Below are positions 27,132 through 39,242 of a stretch of DNA of 64,000 bases, piece after piece (position 1 is the stretch's first letter; every line of letters begins with the position of its first letter). Source of the DNA: Artemisia argyi (Eukaryota > Streptophyta > Magnoliopsida > Asterales > Asteraceae); NCBI GenBank assembly GCA_030686995.1, contig CM060706.1, positions 142,499,505-142,563,504 on the forward strand, in the 5' to 3' direction. The notes under the pieces are model-generated. The model made no database searches and had not been told where the DNA came from. It saw only the letters and a program-made list of their open reading frames with translations. The translations under genes and the position numbers were made by a program.

Positions 27132-27355
27132 CTCGAGGAAAACGTGGAAGATATTACTATAGGGTGTAATGATAGGATTAAGGAAAGCGACTCTGAATTT
27201 TTTAAGATTTCTTGCACCACTAAGAAGAAGCTCATAACCGATACTTACATAGATCCTAACCTCCCTATAAACGTAATCCCTCTCTCCCTTTACAACGAAG
27301 CCTTCCTTGAATAAATCACGTGTAAAGGACTCGATAACGTCAAGATAATGAAAAG
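27132..27355 (+). pseudogene. TE1 protease-like region, second segment
   Basis: Continues the TE1 frame exactly after the TE3 duplication. It contains TYIDPNLPINVIPLSLY, which lines up with the retropepsin active-site stretch of TE5 ([15 protein letters not shown]) but has D-P-N-L in place of D-L-G-A. TAA at 27312-27314 breaks it, and TE4 interrupts it after 27355 (duplication AAAAG). Confidence 0.75.
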
Positions 27356-28156
27356 TGTAAAACCTCACAAAAAGCATATAGTTAACAAACGGTTAATTAT
27401 ATAAATATCTCTGTCATTATTTTAATCACCATTTTTACAGAAAAATTTGAATTTTTTCTTATTATATTAAATGGTCATGATTACGATATTGCAAAATTCA
27501 CCAAATGACGAAACAAGTTCTCGACACGTTTAACGAAAACTAAATAACTTCACAAATCCTAATTACTCACTAATAATACTAATTGGACCCTTAATAATTT
27601 CAGCCCAAATTCATCCCCTCGTTACTATTCATCAGCCCATATTTCAAGCCCAATTTTAATTTTATGGTTGTGTTTATTCGACTAGTAAACATGCTCCAAA
27701 ACGCTCCTCGGTCTCTCAAATCTTATACACGACACCTATATATTTTTGCACCACCTCGTTCCACACCTGGTAAACTATTAACGTGTCAAATCTCAGAATC
27801 ACATGTTGAGTTTTGATATGTTTTTAGAGGGCAAAGTGTTCGACCAAAACAACCCATTCGAAATTATATAAATAATCCAAAACTAAACCGTTTTAAGTCC
27901 CGTTTGTTTCTTTGAGTTTCTAATAATATTTCAAGCACGATTCCATGTTAATATATATGTCTTATCATCAAGGATCAAGTGTTACACGATTTTTACAAAT
28001 CGTATACACCTTATATTGTTAGTCGACATATATGTTGACTCAACTAGACAACTCCCTCATTTCTAGCTCTCACATACACATCTATATTGATATATTAATA
28101 AAGATTCATTTCAAGAAGTCTTACAATCTCCTGACAATGCATTGTAGCTTGTGTTC

Positions 28157-31100
28157 TGATGAGTGTGTAAATACTCATCATTTTTACCAATTCTGAACTG
28201 CCAAAACATCCAAAAACACTCAATAATGAATCAAAATAGTGAAAATATCCCAGGAAAGTGTTTTACATGTTTTAAATGCAAAAATACCAAAAACAGATGA
28301 AAAATGCATAAAGTTTGCATAATTGGCAGTTTCAGTCCCCCAACTTTCAAAAGTTGTCAAATCTAGTCCCTGGTCATTCTAAAAACTTGAAAAAGTCACC
28401 AAAGGCCCTTATAAATCAAAAAGTTACATGATTAGTCCTTTGGTGAAAAGTTTCACAAAATGTCAAGTTTAGTCCCTGAACTTTGAAAATTGTCAAAAAT
28501 GGTCCCTGGGATATGAAAAACTTTGAGAAAAACAAATTTTGTCCTTGCACTAATCTCTTATGGCAGGTTTGGTCCCTTGGTAGAAAGTTTGGTGAAATTA
28601 CAAGGCAGGTCCCTGAAGTTTGGGGAATTGACAGATTTAGTCCCTGGGGTTTTAAAAGTGAAAAAAAATTCAAAATAAAACCTTATACTATTCATCATTG
28701 GCATTTTATACCCTTGGAAACAAATTTAGAAAATGCCAAAATCCAACCCTCAACTTTCCCAAAATTACACAAATGGTCCTTGTGAAATTAAACCAAATCC
28801 GGATCCAAAAATAAACTAAAACCAAAACAAAACCAATCCAAACAATTAAATCCATCTTGGGCCCAAACAAATCCAAGTTACCCCAAGCCCAGTCCACTCC
28901 CCAACTTTGACCCGGGTCCAAGTTTGACCTCGGTCAAAATACCACCAAACCGCCCTTTTCCTCTTCTCCCTCACCACCCCCTCAAAACCACCATACCACC
29001 CCTGGTTTTGCTACCACCACCCCCAACTTGCAGCTCAATCATCACAAACCCACCCCCTTACACCTACCCCTCACCTCAGCATTAATTGCTTCTCCCCCAG
29101 TCCACTCAACCAGGGAGCAATTTGCAAATTGCTTTTGGCGCCAAAATACGTGTGAGCTTCTCATTGGACCAAAATGATCAGAGGATGGTGGGATTTGCTC
29201 AGAGTGCTTGGGGGAACCCTAATTTTCAGCTATAAAAGGAAGAGATGCAAGAAGAAGAAAAGAGTAGTTTATTTTTAGTTTAAGTGTGTCGAATTTAAAT
29301 TATCAAGCAATTTAGTGTAAACTTTCCTAATTCAAGTGTTGTATTAGTGTTAGCATTGTAATGTAAACCTTTCTGATTTATAAAATTTCAAAGTTCAAGT
29401 TTAAATTTCATATTTGCAGTTTACTCATTTTCTAAGAATTCGAATTGCTCAAGAGTTAATGGTGTGTGGGATTATGGACTGAATTTAGGCTCATATAAGT
29501 TCCATTAAGCTTATTGAAGCTGTTAGAGATCCTAAAATCCAGTATTAGTAGAAGATAATCAAAAAGCTAAAAAAGTCAACATTGGTCAACTGTATATGTT
29601 TTTGAGTTATTTTCAGGTATGGAGGATCATTGAGGAGCAGGATTGAAGTGAAGTTTGCCTATCTAAAGATAGGCTTCATAGGAAAATCCCTTGTTCATGC
29701 TAGGGATAATCTTGTAAGCTTTGCTAATTTCAATTTTCCACTAAAAATATTAAGTTCTGAGTAGTTTTTGATTTCTAGTTTGTAAGTGTTAATCTGTGCT
29801 TGTTTGATTTAGTTGAACATTGTTTGAGTAGTTTTAAAGTTTGATAATCATCTTTAGTTATTAGAATCTTTAGTTACTCTTAATCTTATATTTGACTGTC
29901 ATATAGTAGTATAAGTAGTGTATTTGTGTTGTACATGTTATATATTGTTTCTAAGTGCTTAATCTATGCTACTGAGTCATAATTAAAAGTTAGAAATCAA
30001 GCTTACATACCTTAGTCACCATATGCTTTGAAAATCATCAATTCCTAAATATAAGGGTGTGTTTGGATAATCTGTGTTCATTGTGTTCAAGGATAAATTG
30101 GTAGTAACTTCTGGTTCAGACAAGTCATATTAGGTCTAAGTTAGATAAGCAAGTCATAAAATTGGGTGAGTATTGAGCAAAAAGTCAAAATCATACTCTA
30201 ATTCCCCACACAGTCAACTGTGTAGGAATTTTGAATCCATAAGCTCATAATCTGATAATTAGTTGTTAATTTAGCTTTTAGTAATCTTAAATTAGCTTAA
30301 AACATCATAAACAATAGTTTAGATCACTTAGAATCTCACCAAAGTCAAAATTCCAAGTTCTTGTCAAAAGTCAAAAGCTGCACTCTCAGATTTTTACCAA
30401 ATTTCCAAATTTAATTGTGAGCTGTGTAATGGAAGTCAAGGGTTGAAACTTTGTGTGATTAAAATCTACCAGCTGATCTATAAGCTTGATTTTTTGCTTG
30501 ATTTATTTGGAAGCTTAAGTGGGTCCCACAGACCCTCAAAGTGACTTGCAGGGCAAAGGTGTGCCCTGCTCACCCAGATACCCAGTCACCACCACCACTT
30601 TGGTGGTGTTTTGTGACCACCTCAGTGGACCCTAGACCCCATAATTAGATTATTACAATCCCCCTCCTACCAGAGTATCCCCTTTGACCAATACTTTGAC
30701 CCCAAGACAAGTGGACCCCACATAGATTTCATCTTAAAGTCTGTCCCAGGTCTGAGTCAAAAGTGCAAAGTGCAAAGTGCTTATTTTAGCTTATTCAGCT
30801 TATTTGTGTTGCTTACTAGTTGTATCTGGCTTATTTAAGTGTATTTAGCTTATGTGTATCTGATTTCACCATTGTGGACCCCACCCAAAGCCATTTGACC
30901 CAGATTGACCAAACAGTCAACCAAAGTCAACTGTATAAGTTAAGGGGGTGTCACAGCTTATTTATAAGCTAATTTTCAAAGTATTTTCATAAAAGTTTGT
31001 CATTTTAAGATATTAAGTAGTTCTGAAAAAGAAAAATCCAAAAAAATCAAAGTTAAAGTAAGTGATAGTTTCTATTTAATTCAAGTTAATTTTAATTTTC

Positions 31101-32187
31101 ATTTTTATATTTTAATTAAGTCTCTAGTGTTTTTATATTTTTATTAAATACCTTATATAGTAAAGTAATTTTGATAATTTTTTCAGATTTTTATTTTGTC
31201 ATTTAGTGTTAATTAGATTTAATTTTAATTTTCTTTATTATTAATTAATATCAAATATTAAATAGTTTAATTAGTTTTTATAAGGTTAAATCTAGTTTTT
31301 ATAATTTTCCTAGTTCTAATATAGTATAATAAGTTTTTTGAAAATAAAATTTGAGATTCTACTGTTCATTTTCTATTTTTCTTATTTTATTTGTTTAAAA
31401 TAGACTTAAGTTAATTAATAAGTAAATAATTAGTTGTTTAATCTTAAAACATAATTTTTAGAGTTTTTATAATTTTTTAGGATTCCAGTGATGGTTAAGT
31501 AATTTTATAAATTTTATCTTAATTTTCTAAGTTAGTTTAGTATTAATATAAATTAAAAGTAGTTTAATTAGTTTAATTAAGTTAAATAGTTTTTAATTAA
31601 TAACAAAACCACAAAAGACAAAAATATTATTTTTAATTTTTTATATTTTCTTCAAGTTCTAATTTAGGTTTAGAAAATATTTTTATTAATTTTTAGTTTA
31701 ATTTAAATCATTTGTCATTTTTAGTTTATTTAAATTAGATTTTAATTTAGATTTTAAATAGTTTAATTAATTAAATAATAGTCTAATATTATTTTAATCA
31801 CTTTTATAATTTCTTTTTCATTTTTAATTTTAAGTTTTGAAAAGTGTCAAAAGCACCCCCTGTAGTTTGATAATTACCAAAAACCCACTTTTCCAGTCCG
31901 ATACGTGATCTTAATTGTGAATTTGTGCATATATCTGGTATCTGATTATTGTGAATATTATATCTGTGTACCAATACCAAAATAACAGTAGCAAAATCAA
32001 TTCCATATCATCTGGGCTACTGTCCTCAGTCCCACTCACTCATAAACGATTCCAAAAGCACCATTTCAATCTCGCTGGGACTTTTACGACCCGGGGAAAC
32101 ATTACACTATCACCGGAGTATTGATTCTAGGCTATCTTTGACTTATTGACCTTGGTCAATAATAATCTGATGGTTTAGGCTCAATCA
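28157..32187 (+). repeat. TE5 5' LTR
   Basis: 4,031 bp, TGATGAGTGTG to CTCAATCA. The TATA box TATAAAAGG at 29231-29239 puts U3 at about 1.1 kb and leaves about 2.9 kb of R-U5, which is unusually long. The U3 start carries degenerate AGTCCCTG...CTTTG repeats. Open frames such as 28483-28785 are repeated in the other LTR and are not genes. Confidence 0.94.
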
Positions 32188-32192
32188 AAATT

Positions 32193-32210
32193 TGGCGCCG
32201 CTGCCGGGGA
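32193..32210 (+). other. TE5 primer binding site
   Basis: TGGCGCCGCTGCCGGGGA, five bases after the LTR. One mismatch (C for T at position 9) to the tRNA-Asp complement seen in TE6. Confidence 0.9.
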
Positions 32211-32311
32211 GGTTGTTGCGTGTTTTAAAATCGTTTTAAGTTTAGTGGTTTTCAAAACCCTCCCTGTAAAAAGTTTTTTTAAAAACTCAATCATATCAAA
32301 AAACGTTCATT

Positions 32312-32331
32312 AACACTTCTCCTGAAGTGTT
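32312..32331 (+). other. Leader hairpin of TE5
   Basis: Perfect 8-bp arms AACACTTC / GAAGTGTT around loop TCCT, between the primer site and the candidate splice donor. Confidence 0.6.
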
Positions 32332-32429
32332 GAAAACACCAAAAAAAAATTAAAAACAATCAAAAACAAACAGTGAAGTTAAATTACTTCGTGTTCTTTA
32401 AGATTACAACCTGAAACAGTTGGTTTAAG

Positions 32430-32756
32430 GTAAGTTCTGACATTAAATTGCGAACTGAAGAGGAAACCTATTTACTTCCTCCCGCCAGCCTGCGAGTAAT
32501 CTTAAAGGGACGATTTCGGTTAACGAATCAGTTCCAAAAATATTTCCCAAGTTTTCTGCACACACACCCATAAGCCTAAAGCAGTTTTTCAAAAATCAAT
32601 TAATAAACCCATAATAAGTTCCCAAACTTAAGATTAAAACTTGCCTTTGTATCCCTGTGAGTAGTGTACCTTTTTCAAAGAAGCTGCTCACTTGTGATTA
32701 TTGGTTTAAGTTCACTGTGGTTTTGCCTCGAACTTGTGTTGAAAAATTGTTTTTAG
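32430..32756 (+). other. Candidate leader intron of TE5
   Basis: Donor AAG/GTAAGT at 32427-32435 and acceptor TTTTTAG ending at 32756, three bases before the gag ATG at 32760. Both sites are kept in TE3. An intron here would shorten the long leader; RNA data are needed to prove it. Confidence 0.42.
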
Positions 32757-32759
32757 TGC

Positions 32760-33767
32760 ATGCGCACTCGGTCTCAAGCAAAGAATAAAAAACAGAAAGA
32801 CGTACCCGAGCTACGTTCTGGTACAGAAACCGAAATGGCCGCTGGGACACCACCACCATTACCACCCCCTGACCCTCCTAGGGATGAGCCAGTTCCCGAT
32901 CTCCGAACGATGGAGGAGCTGTGCCAACCTACCATGCAAGGGCGGGGTGGGCCTATTGCACCACTCACTATTGGGGCTGCGGACTTTGGCCTCAAGCATC
33001 ACATGATCCAACAAGTCCAGAATTCGTGTCAATTTCACGGATTACCGGGTGACGATGCCAACAAGCATCTTGACAAATATCTTACGGTCACCCAAAGCAT
33101 GAAACAGCATGGCGTCACGGATGATGCCCTTCGGCTGTACCTCTTCCCCTATTCTCTCACTCATCATGCCACTGCATGGTTTGACCGACTCCCAAAGAAT
33201 TCTATTCGAACCTTTGATGAAATGGTAACCAAATTTCTAGCAAAATATTTTCCACCATCCATGGTTACCAAGTTACGAAATGATATCAGCAACTTCCGGC
33301 AACGTCCCGATGAGTCTCTTTTTGAGGCTTGGGAGCGTTATAAGCTAGCCATTGATCGGTGTCCTAACCACAATATGTTACAAGTTACCATCATAGATAC
33401 CTTCTATAATGGTCTAACATTGAGGCACCGAGACATTCTCAATGCTGCTGCTGGTGGGACCTTTATGAAAAGGCGTCCCGAGGAGTGCTATGACTTAATC
33501 GAGAACATGACTGCCCATCATAACTTTTGGGATTCCTCTGCGGAGAGGGAAGCGTCATGTAATTCCGTTACTCCCTCATCATCATCTCCTGAAATAATCG
33601 CTCTTACCAAAAAGATGGATGATATTTCTACGGCTGTGTTGAGAATGAACCAAACGATACAACATCAGGTTCAAAATCAACAAGTGAAAGTCGTGGCCCG
33701 AAGTTGTGAAACTTGTTGGGGCCCACATCTGTATTCCGAGTGTCCAGCTACTGCTGAATTTCCTTAA
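32760..33767 (+). CDS. TE5 gag (ends at a premature TAA)
   Basis: 335 codons. The N-terminal 50 residues are basic, then Pro-rich. The capsid core spans about residues 95-240 (LDKYLTVTQSMKQ, FDRLPKNSIRTFDEM, KYFPPSMVTKLRNDIS, YNGLTLRH). The zinc knuckle has Cys316, Cys319, His323, Cys328. The product forms the particle shell and binds element RNA. The TAA at 33765-33767 falls 7 codons after the knuckle; the same frame is open downstream through an Asn/Gln-rich stretch into pol at 34209, and TE3 has a sense codon at this place. It is therefore either a single recent nonsense change or a leaky stop. The start is firm: the ATG is conserved in TE3. Confidence 0.92.
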   Translation: MRTRSQAKNKKQKDVPELRSGTETEMAAGTPPPLPPPDPPRDEPVPDLRTMEELCQPTMQGRGGPIAPLTIGAADFGLKHHMIQQVQNSCQFHGLPGDDANKHLDKYLTVTQSMKQHGVTDDALRLYLFPYSLTHHATAWFDRLPKNSIRTFDEMVTKFLAKYFPPSMVTKLRNDISNFRQRPDESLFEAWERYKLAIDRCPNHNMLQVTIIDTFYNGLTLRHRDILNAAAGGTFMKRRPEECYDLIENMTAHHNFWDSSAEREASCNSVTPSSSSPEIIALTKKMDDISTAVLRMNQTIQHQVQNQQVKVVARSCETCWGPHLYSECPATAEFP

Positions 33768-36700
33768 GAGAACGTTTATGCTGCTAACGGTTCCTACAAC
33801 ACGGGGGGTAATTCTTACCAACCGCAAGGGGACCGTAATCTCTTAAGCTATCGTTCCAACAATTTTCTCGGACCTCCCGGTTTTAACCAAAATCAAAACC
33901 GTAACTCGAATCAGAATTTTAACCAAGGTCAAAACTCAAATTTCCAAAACCCGAACCAAAATCAAGGCCAGTTTAATCAAAACAATTTTCAAAATGGCAA
34001 TCAAAACCAAGGTTTTCAAGGAAATTTTCAAAGAAACCAGAATCAAGGAAATTACAATCAGGGTAATTTCAATCAGAGAAACAATTTTCAGGGTAACAAC
34101 AATCAAAACCAAGGGAATTTTCAAAACAACCGTGTTCAAAATCCCCCTGTTCAAAATCAAAACGTTGTTCCACCCCCGTCTTCCTCCGATTCTGAGATTA
34201 AACAATTCATGAAAGCACAAGAGGAAACGAATCGGTTATTGATCAAGACGATCTCTGATCTTCAGAAGTCTTTAAATGATCGACCCTCGGGCCCGGGTAC
34301 ATTACCGAGCAACACGATCGCTAACCCGAGGGGCGATGTCAAAGCGATCACTACCCGAAGTGGGGTATCATACAATGGACCCTCGATTCCTTCTACCTCT
34401 TCTTCTCCTCCTAAGGTAGCGGAACGTGAACCTGAGGTTACTACGGACACGGTACTTCCTACTAATAACGGGGGTACCAACAACGTCCACCCTCAAGTTG
34501 TCCCGGTCCCGGCTCGTAAGCCGAAAGTTGTATTTGATCCTCCTGTGAGTCCTGATGAAATTCCAAAGAATGATCCTAAGCCTTCAATTCCATATCCTTC
34601 ACGTGTGTATGATCAAAAGAACCGTGAAAGAGCTAATCATCAGATGGAAAAATTTTATCAAATTTTCCAAGAATTACACTTCGATATTAGCTTCGCGGAC
34701 GCTCTTTTTCTCATGCCTAAGTTTGCTTCGACAATCAAAAATCTGATAAGCAACAAAGAAAAACTCTGTGAGATGGCAAAAACTTCACTCAATGAGCATT
34801 GCTCAGCAGTGCTCTTGAAAAAGCTTCCCGAAAAGCTTGGAGATCCCGGGAAATTTCTCATTCCATGTATTTTCCCTGGGATGGTTGAATGCTTTGCCTT
34901 GGCCGATCTTGGCGCAAGCATTAACCTGATGCCTTACTCAGTCTGGAAAAGACTTTCTCTACCTACTCTCACTCCGACCTGCATGACACTCAAGCTTGCA
35001 GACCGTACTATATCCCGTCCTCTCGGCATTGCCGAAGATATCTTTGTGAAAGTTGGAAAGTTCCACTTTCCGGCAGATTTCGTGATTGTTGATTTCGATG
35101 CTGACCCACGAGTTCCTCTCATTCTCGGGAGGGGATTCTTAAGAACGGGTCGTGCTTTAATCGATGTATTCGAAGAAGAAATCACTCTACGTGTTGGTGG
35201 CGAAGCCATCACATTCAATCTTGATCAGACCTCAAGATACTCCTCCAACTATGACGCTGAAACGGTTAACCGAATTGATGTCATCGATGTTGCGTCTGAG
35301 GAGTATTCTCAAGAGGTCCTTGGTTTCTCATCCAGTGGCAGTCTTTCTACTGACCCTATCATTTCCGACTCTTCCCCTTCCCTCACTCCGTTTGAGGGAA
35401 GTGACTTCCTTTTGGAAGAGCTCGAGGCTTTTCTTGCTCAAGATAGCTCAATTCCCGAAGGAGTTGATGAAAACTATCTTGACCCGGAGGGGGACATTCT
35501 TCTCCTTGAAAGATTGTTAAATGACGATCCTTCACCCTCTCCGTCTCCACAAATACTTCATAAAGCGGAAGTCAAAAATGTTGAAATAACTGAAGACTTT
35601 CCCGAGGTTGAGCTCAAGGACTTGCCTCCTCATCTAGAATATGCATTTCTGGAGGGTGATAATAAATTACCCGTCATTATTGCCAAAGACTTAAAAGATG
35701 AGGAAAAGGCTGCACTCCTAAAGGTTCTTAAGTCAAACAAGCAAGCAATTGCTTGGAAACTCTCCGACATTAAGGGCATAAGCCCGAACTTTTGTACCCA
35801 TAAAATATTAATGGAGGATGACTTTAAGCCAGCTGTGCAACATCAGAGAAGGGTAAATCCCAAAATCCACGAAGTTATCAAACAAGAAGTTCTTAAACTT
35901 CTTGATGCGGGATTGATTTACCCTATATCTGACAGTCCTTGGGTTAGCCCAATTCATTGTGTTCCCAAAAAGGGTGGCATCACCGTTGTCACCAACGAGG
36001 ATAACGAGTTGATTCCAACTCGTTTGGTCACGGGTTGGCGTGTTTGTATTGACTATCGAAAGTTAAATGAAGCCACCCGTAAAGACCATTTTCCTCTCCC
36101 TTTTATGGACCAAATGCTCGAAAGACTTGCGGGGAATGAATACTACTGCTTCCTCGATGGCTTCTCGGGTTACTTCCAAATCCCCATTGATCCCCAGGAT
36201 CAAGAGAAGACTACCTTCACATGCCCCTACGGAACTTTTGCTTACAGACGTATGCCTTTCGGCTTATGTAATGCACCAGGCACGTTCCAGAGATGCATGA
36301 TGTCTATTTTTTCCGACATGATCGGGAAAACTATGGAGGTATTCATGGATGACTTTTCAGTCATCGGGGATTCATTTCAGACTTGCCTCTCCCACTTGGA
36401 ACAGATGCTTAAACGTTGCAAAGAAACGAATCTAAGTCTCAATTGGGAGAAGAGCCACTTTATGGTCAAGGAGGGCATTGTCCTCGGCCATAAAATTTCA
36501 AAAAACAGCATTGAGGTTGACAGAGCTAAAATCGATGTCATTGCCAAATTACCTCATCCCACCACCGTAAAAGGTGTTAGGAGCTTTTTGGGTCATGCCG
36601 GCTTCTACCGTAGGTTTATCCAAGATTTTTCTAAGATTGCTCGGCCTATGACCCATCTCCTCGAGAAGGATGCTCCTTTCATCTTCTCTCCTGAGTGCAT

Positions 36701-38522
36701 CGAAGCTTTTGAAACATTAAAGAAAAAGCTTACCGAGGCACCGATTCTTGTTGCCCCCGATTGGGACCAACCTTTTGAGCTTATGTGCGATGCTAGTGAT
36801 TTTGCCATAGGTGCGGTCTTGGGGCAACGAAAAGCAAAATACTTTCAGCCCATACACTACGCAAGCAAAACTATGACTGAAGCTCAAGGTCATTACACCA
36901 CCACTGAAAAAGAACTCCTAGTTGTGGTGTATGCCTTCGAGAAATTCCGGTCATACCTAATCTTGACTAAATGCGTAGTGTACACAGATCACTCGGCTTT
37001 GAAATACCTATTTGCAAAACAAGATGCAAAGCCGAGGCTTCTTCGTTGGGTTCTCCTCCTTCAGGAATTTGATATCATTATCCGTGATAAAAAAGGAGCC
37101 GAGAACCTTGCTGCTGATCATCTCTCACGATTAGAGAACCCTCATCAAGATGTGTCCGGAAAAAAAGAAATAAATGAAACATTTCCTCTCGAGACACTCA
37201 ATGCGGTTGCTTTTCGTGGTGACTCTACTACCCCATGGTTTGCCGAATTTGCAAATTACCATGCGGGTAACTTCATAGTGAAGGGGTTAACGTCCCAACA
37301 AAAGAAAAAATTCTTCAAAGACGTTAAACATTACTTCTGGGACGACCCTTTCCTCTTCAAAATCTGTGCCGATCAAGTCATCAGGCGATGTGTATACGGA
37401 CAGGAAGCCACTGATATTCTCAAGGCTTGCCATGCTGGACCCACCGGGGGACACCATAGTCCTAACTACACCGCCAAAAAGGTGTTTGATTCCGGTTTCT
37501 ATTGGCCCACAATCTATAAGGATGCCCACGAGTTAGTCAAAGCCTGTGATGCTTGTCAGCGTCACGGGAATATTTCACAAAAGAACGAAATGCCGCAAAA
37601 TGCTATTCAAGTTTGTGAAATCTTTGACATCTGGGGCATTGACTTTATGGGGCCATTCCCATCTTCTCGTGGAAACAAATACATACTCGTGGCTGTTGAC
37701 TACTTGTCAAAATGGGTTGAGGCTAAGGCCTTACCCACTAACGATGCCCGAGTAGTTGTGAAATTCTTGAAATCCCTCTTTGCTCATTTTGGAACCCCAC
37801 GTGCCATCATTAGTGATCGCGGTACTCACTTTTGCAATGATCAATTTGCAAAAGTCATGCTTAAGTACGGTGTTACTCATCGTCTTTCTACCGCATATCA
37901 CCCCCAAACAAGTGGGCAGGTGGAGGTTTCCAACCATGGTATTAAACGGATTCTTGAGAGGACAGTAGGTGAAAACCGTGCTTCCTGGTCGGATAAACTA
38001 GATGATGCACTCTGGGCCTTCCGTACAGCTTACAAAACACCCATCGGGTGTACTCCATACAAGCTTGTATACGGGAAGGCGTGTCATTTACCGATCGAGC
38101 TCGAGCACAAAGCCTACTGGGCCTTGAAACATGCTAACTACGACCTTCATAAAGCGGGTGATCACCGTAAGGTTCAAATTAATGAATTAAATGAACTTCG
38201 TGATCAAGCCTACGAGAACTCTTTGATCTACAAAGAAAAGACAAAGAAGATTCACGACTCTAAGATTAAGAACCGAGTTTTCAACGTCGGTGACAGAGTC
38301 CTTCTTTTCAATTCAAGATTAAAGATCTTCTCGGGGAAATTAAAAACCCGATGGACCGGACCATTCACCATTGCTAAAGTTTACCCATACGGGACTGTTG
38401 AGTTATCTCAACCCGAAGGTCCCAACTTCAAAGTGAATGGTCATAGATTGAAACATTATTTTGGAGAGGACACACCACCCATGGTTGTCCCGGATCTCCA
38501 AACTTTCCCCATGAACCAATGA
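33768..38522 (+). CDS. TE5 Asn/Gln-rich Gag tail plus Pol (protease, RT, RNase H, integrase)
   Basis: The frame is the one left open after the gag TAA. The first Met is at 34209, giving 1,437 codons; numbering here counts from that Met. Protease active site D-L-G-A with Asp233. RT with FMDD at residues 712-715. RNase [10 protein letters not shown] with Asp861. Integrase HHCC finger ending in CDACQRHG, then core residues Asp1145, Asp1203 and Glu1239, a D,D-35-E spacing. The C-terminus has the GPF motif and [10 protein letters not shown]. All catalytic residues I can name are present. The domain order PR-RT-RH-INT is that of Ty3/gypsy; the tRNA-Asp primer site and sequence style point to the Athila lineage. 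The codons 33768-34208 encode an Asn/Gln/Phe repeat tail of Gag. Confidence 0.93.
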   Translation, partial: ENVYAANGSYNTGGNSYQPQGDRNLLSYRSNNFLGPPGFNQNQNRNSNQNFNQGQNSNFQNPNQNQGQFNQNNFQNGNQNQGFQGNFQRNQNQGNYNQGNFNQRNNFQGNNNQNQGNFQNNRVQNPPVQNQNVVPPPSSSDSEIKQFMKAQEETNRLLIKTISDLQKSLNDRPSGPGTLPSNTIANPRGDVKAITTRSGVSYNGPSIPSTSSSPPKVAEREPEVTTDTVLPTNNGGTNNVHPQVVPVPARKPKVVFDPPVSPDEIPKNDPKPSIPYPSRVYDQKNRERANHQMEKFYQIFQELHFDISFADALFLMPKFASTIKNLISNKEKLCEMAKTSLNEHCSAVLLKKLPEKLGDPGKFLIPCIFPGMVECFALADLGASINLMPYSVWKRLSLPTLTPTCMTLKLADRTISRPLGIAEDIFVKVGKFHFPADFVIVDFDADPRVPLILGRGFLRTGRALIDVFEEEITLRVGGEAITFNLDQTSRYSSNYDAETVNRIDVIDVASEEYSQEVLGFSSSGSLSTDPIISDSSPSLTPFEGSDFLLEELEAFLAQDSSIPEGVDENYLDPEGDILLLERLLNDDPSPSPSPQILHKAEVKNVEITEDFPEVELKDLPPHLEYAFLEGDNKLPVIIAKDLKDEEKAALLKVLKSNKQAIAWKLSDIKGISPNFCTHKILMEDDFKPAVQHQRRVNPKIHEVIKQEVLKLLDAGLIYPISDSPWVSPIHCVPKKGGITVVTNEDNELIPTRLVTGWRVCIDYRKLNEATRKDHFPLPFMDQMLERLAGNEYYCFLDGFSGYFQIPIDPQDQEKTTFTCPYGTFAYRRMPFGLCNAPGTFQRCMMSIFSDMIGKTMEVFMDDFSVIGDSFQTCLSHLEQMLKRCKETNLSLNWEKSHFMVKEGIVLGHKISKNSIEVDRAKIDVIAKLPHPTTVKGVRSFLGHAGFYRRFIQDFSKIARPMTHLLEKDAPFIFSPECIEAFETLKKKLTEAPILVAPDWDQPFELMCDASDFAIGAVLGQRKAKYFQPIHYASKTMTEAQGHYTTTEKELLVVVYAFEKFRSYLILTKCVVYTDHSALKYLFAKQDAKPRLLRWVLLLQEFDIIIRDKKGAENLAADHLSRLENPHQDVSGKKEINETFPLETLNAVAFRGDSTTPWFAEFANYHAGNFIVKGLTSQQKKKFFKDVKHYFWDDPFLFKICADQVIRRCVYGQEATDILKACHAGPTGGHHSPNYTAKKVFDSGFYWPTIYKDAHELVKACDACQRHGNISQKNEMPQNAIQVCEIFDIWGIDFMGPFPSSRGNKYILVAVDYLSKWVEAKALPTNDARVVVKFLKSLFAHFGTPRAIISDRGTHFCNDQFAKVMLKYGVTHRLSTAYHPQTSGQVEVSNHGIKRILERTVGENRASWSDKLDDALWAFRTAYKTPIGCTPYKLVYGKACHLPIELEHKAYWALKHANYDLHKAGDHRKVQINELNELRDQAYENSLIYKEKTKKIHDSKIKNRVFNVGDRVLLFNSRLKIFSGKLKTRWTGPFTIAKVYPYGTVELSQPEGPNFKVNGHRLKHYFGEDTPPMVVPDLQTFPMNQ

Positions 38523-38711
38523 ATTCAGGGATCGAGTCAAGCTAGTGACTCGGTGAACAAAAATTAGCAGCATATATGGGTTTTCACCCGTATTTCTGAC
38601 TTCTTTCTACTTTCTACCACCCTAGTGTGGGGGAGTGGCCATCCCCCACCGTTTCAAAAGTAAATATGTTTCAAAATTCAATAATCATGTTTTGTATGTA
38701 TATTATATCAA

Positions 38712-38912
38712 CTCCCGAGCTGTCAGGGCAAATTTATTACAGTTAATCATTCACAAGTGATTAGCTAGCGTGGTAAACCTGACACAAGCCTGGGAGGTGT
38801 ATGTTTATTATATACTTTATCATTCAACTCCCGGGCTGTCAGGGCAAATTTATTACAGTTAATCATTCACAAGTGATTAGCTAGCGTGGTAAACCTGACA
38901 CAAGCCTGGGAG
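38712..38912 (+). repeat. Two tandem 85-bp hairpin units in TE5
   Basis: Units at 38712-38796 and 38828-38912, period 116 bp, almost identical. Within each, CTCCC(G)GGCT...GTCAGG at the start pairs with CCTGAC...AGCCTGGGAG at the end, and TAATCA pairs with TGATTA at the centre, so each unit can fold into one long imperfect hairpin. Absent from TE3. Confidence 0.75.
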
Positions 38913-38921
38913 GTAGTGATT

Positions 38922-38922
<1 letters not shown>

Positions 38923-38967
<45 letters not shown>
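38923..38967 (+). repeat. Poly(A) run of 45
   Basis: An uninterrupted A tract directly after the second hairpin unit. Confidence 0.9.
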
Positions 38968-38970
<3 letters not shown>

Positions 38971-39068
38971 TATGTACAGATAAAATAAAGTGAAAAATAG
39001 AAATTTCCACAGTTAGAATCGAATATTAGCTTTTCCCGTTCAGAGATTCGGCATAATAGCCGGGACTT

Positions 39069-39090
39069 TGAATATTGAGGACAATATTCA
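39069..39090 (+). other. Pre-purine-tract hairpin of TE5
   Basis: Perfect 9-bp arms TGAATATTG / CAATATTCA around AGGA, five bases before AGTGTG12. Equivalent stems occur in TE3 and twice in TE6. Confidence 0.7.
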
Positions 39091-39242
39091 GTTCTAGTGT
39101 GGGGGGGGGGGGAAATTCTTACGAATTTTATCACAAAACTTTCCAAGTACCCCCATTTTAGGCAAAAAAATTTTCAAAATTTTTCACTTTATTCCAAAAT
39201 TTTTGTGGTTATCAGTCCGCCAAAGTCTAAATGACAAAAGGA

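Larger units (their letters stand above)
38523..39242 (+). other. TE5 3' region, first part
   Basis: Non-coding. It contains an AGTGTGGGGG tract (38623-38635), two tandem hairpin units (38712-38912), an A45 run, a hairpin (39069-39090) and a second AGTGTG12 tract (39096-39112). No env-like gene is present. Confidence 0.7.

Noticed and set aside
28483..28785. 100-codon frame identical at 39994-40296
   Set aside because: Both copies lie in the TE5 LTRs and overlap the degenerate U3 repeats; no domain is visible.
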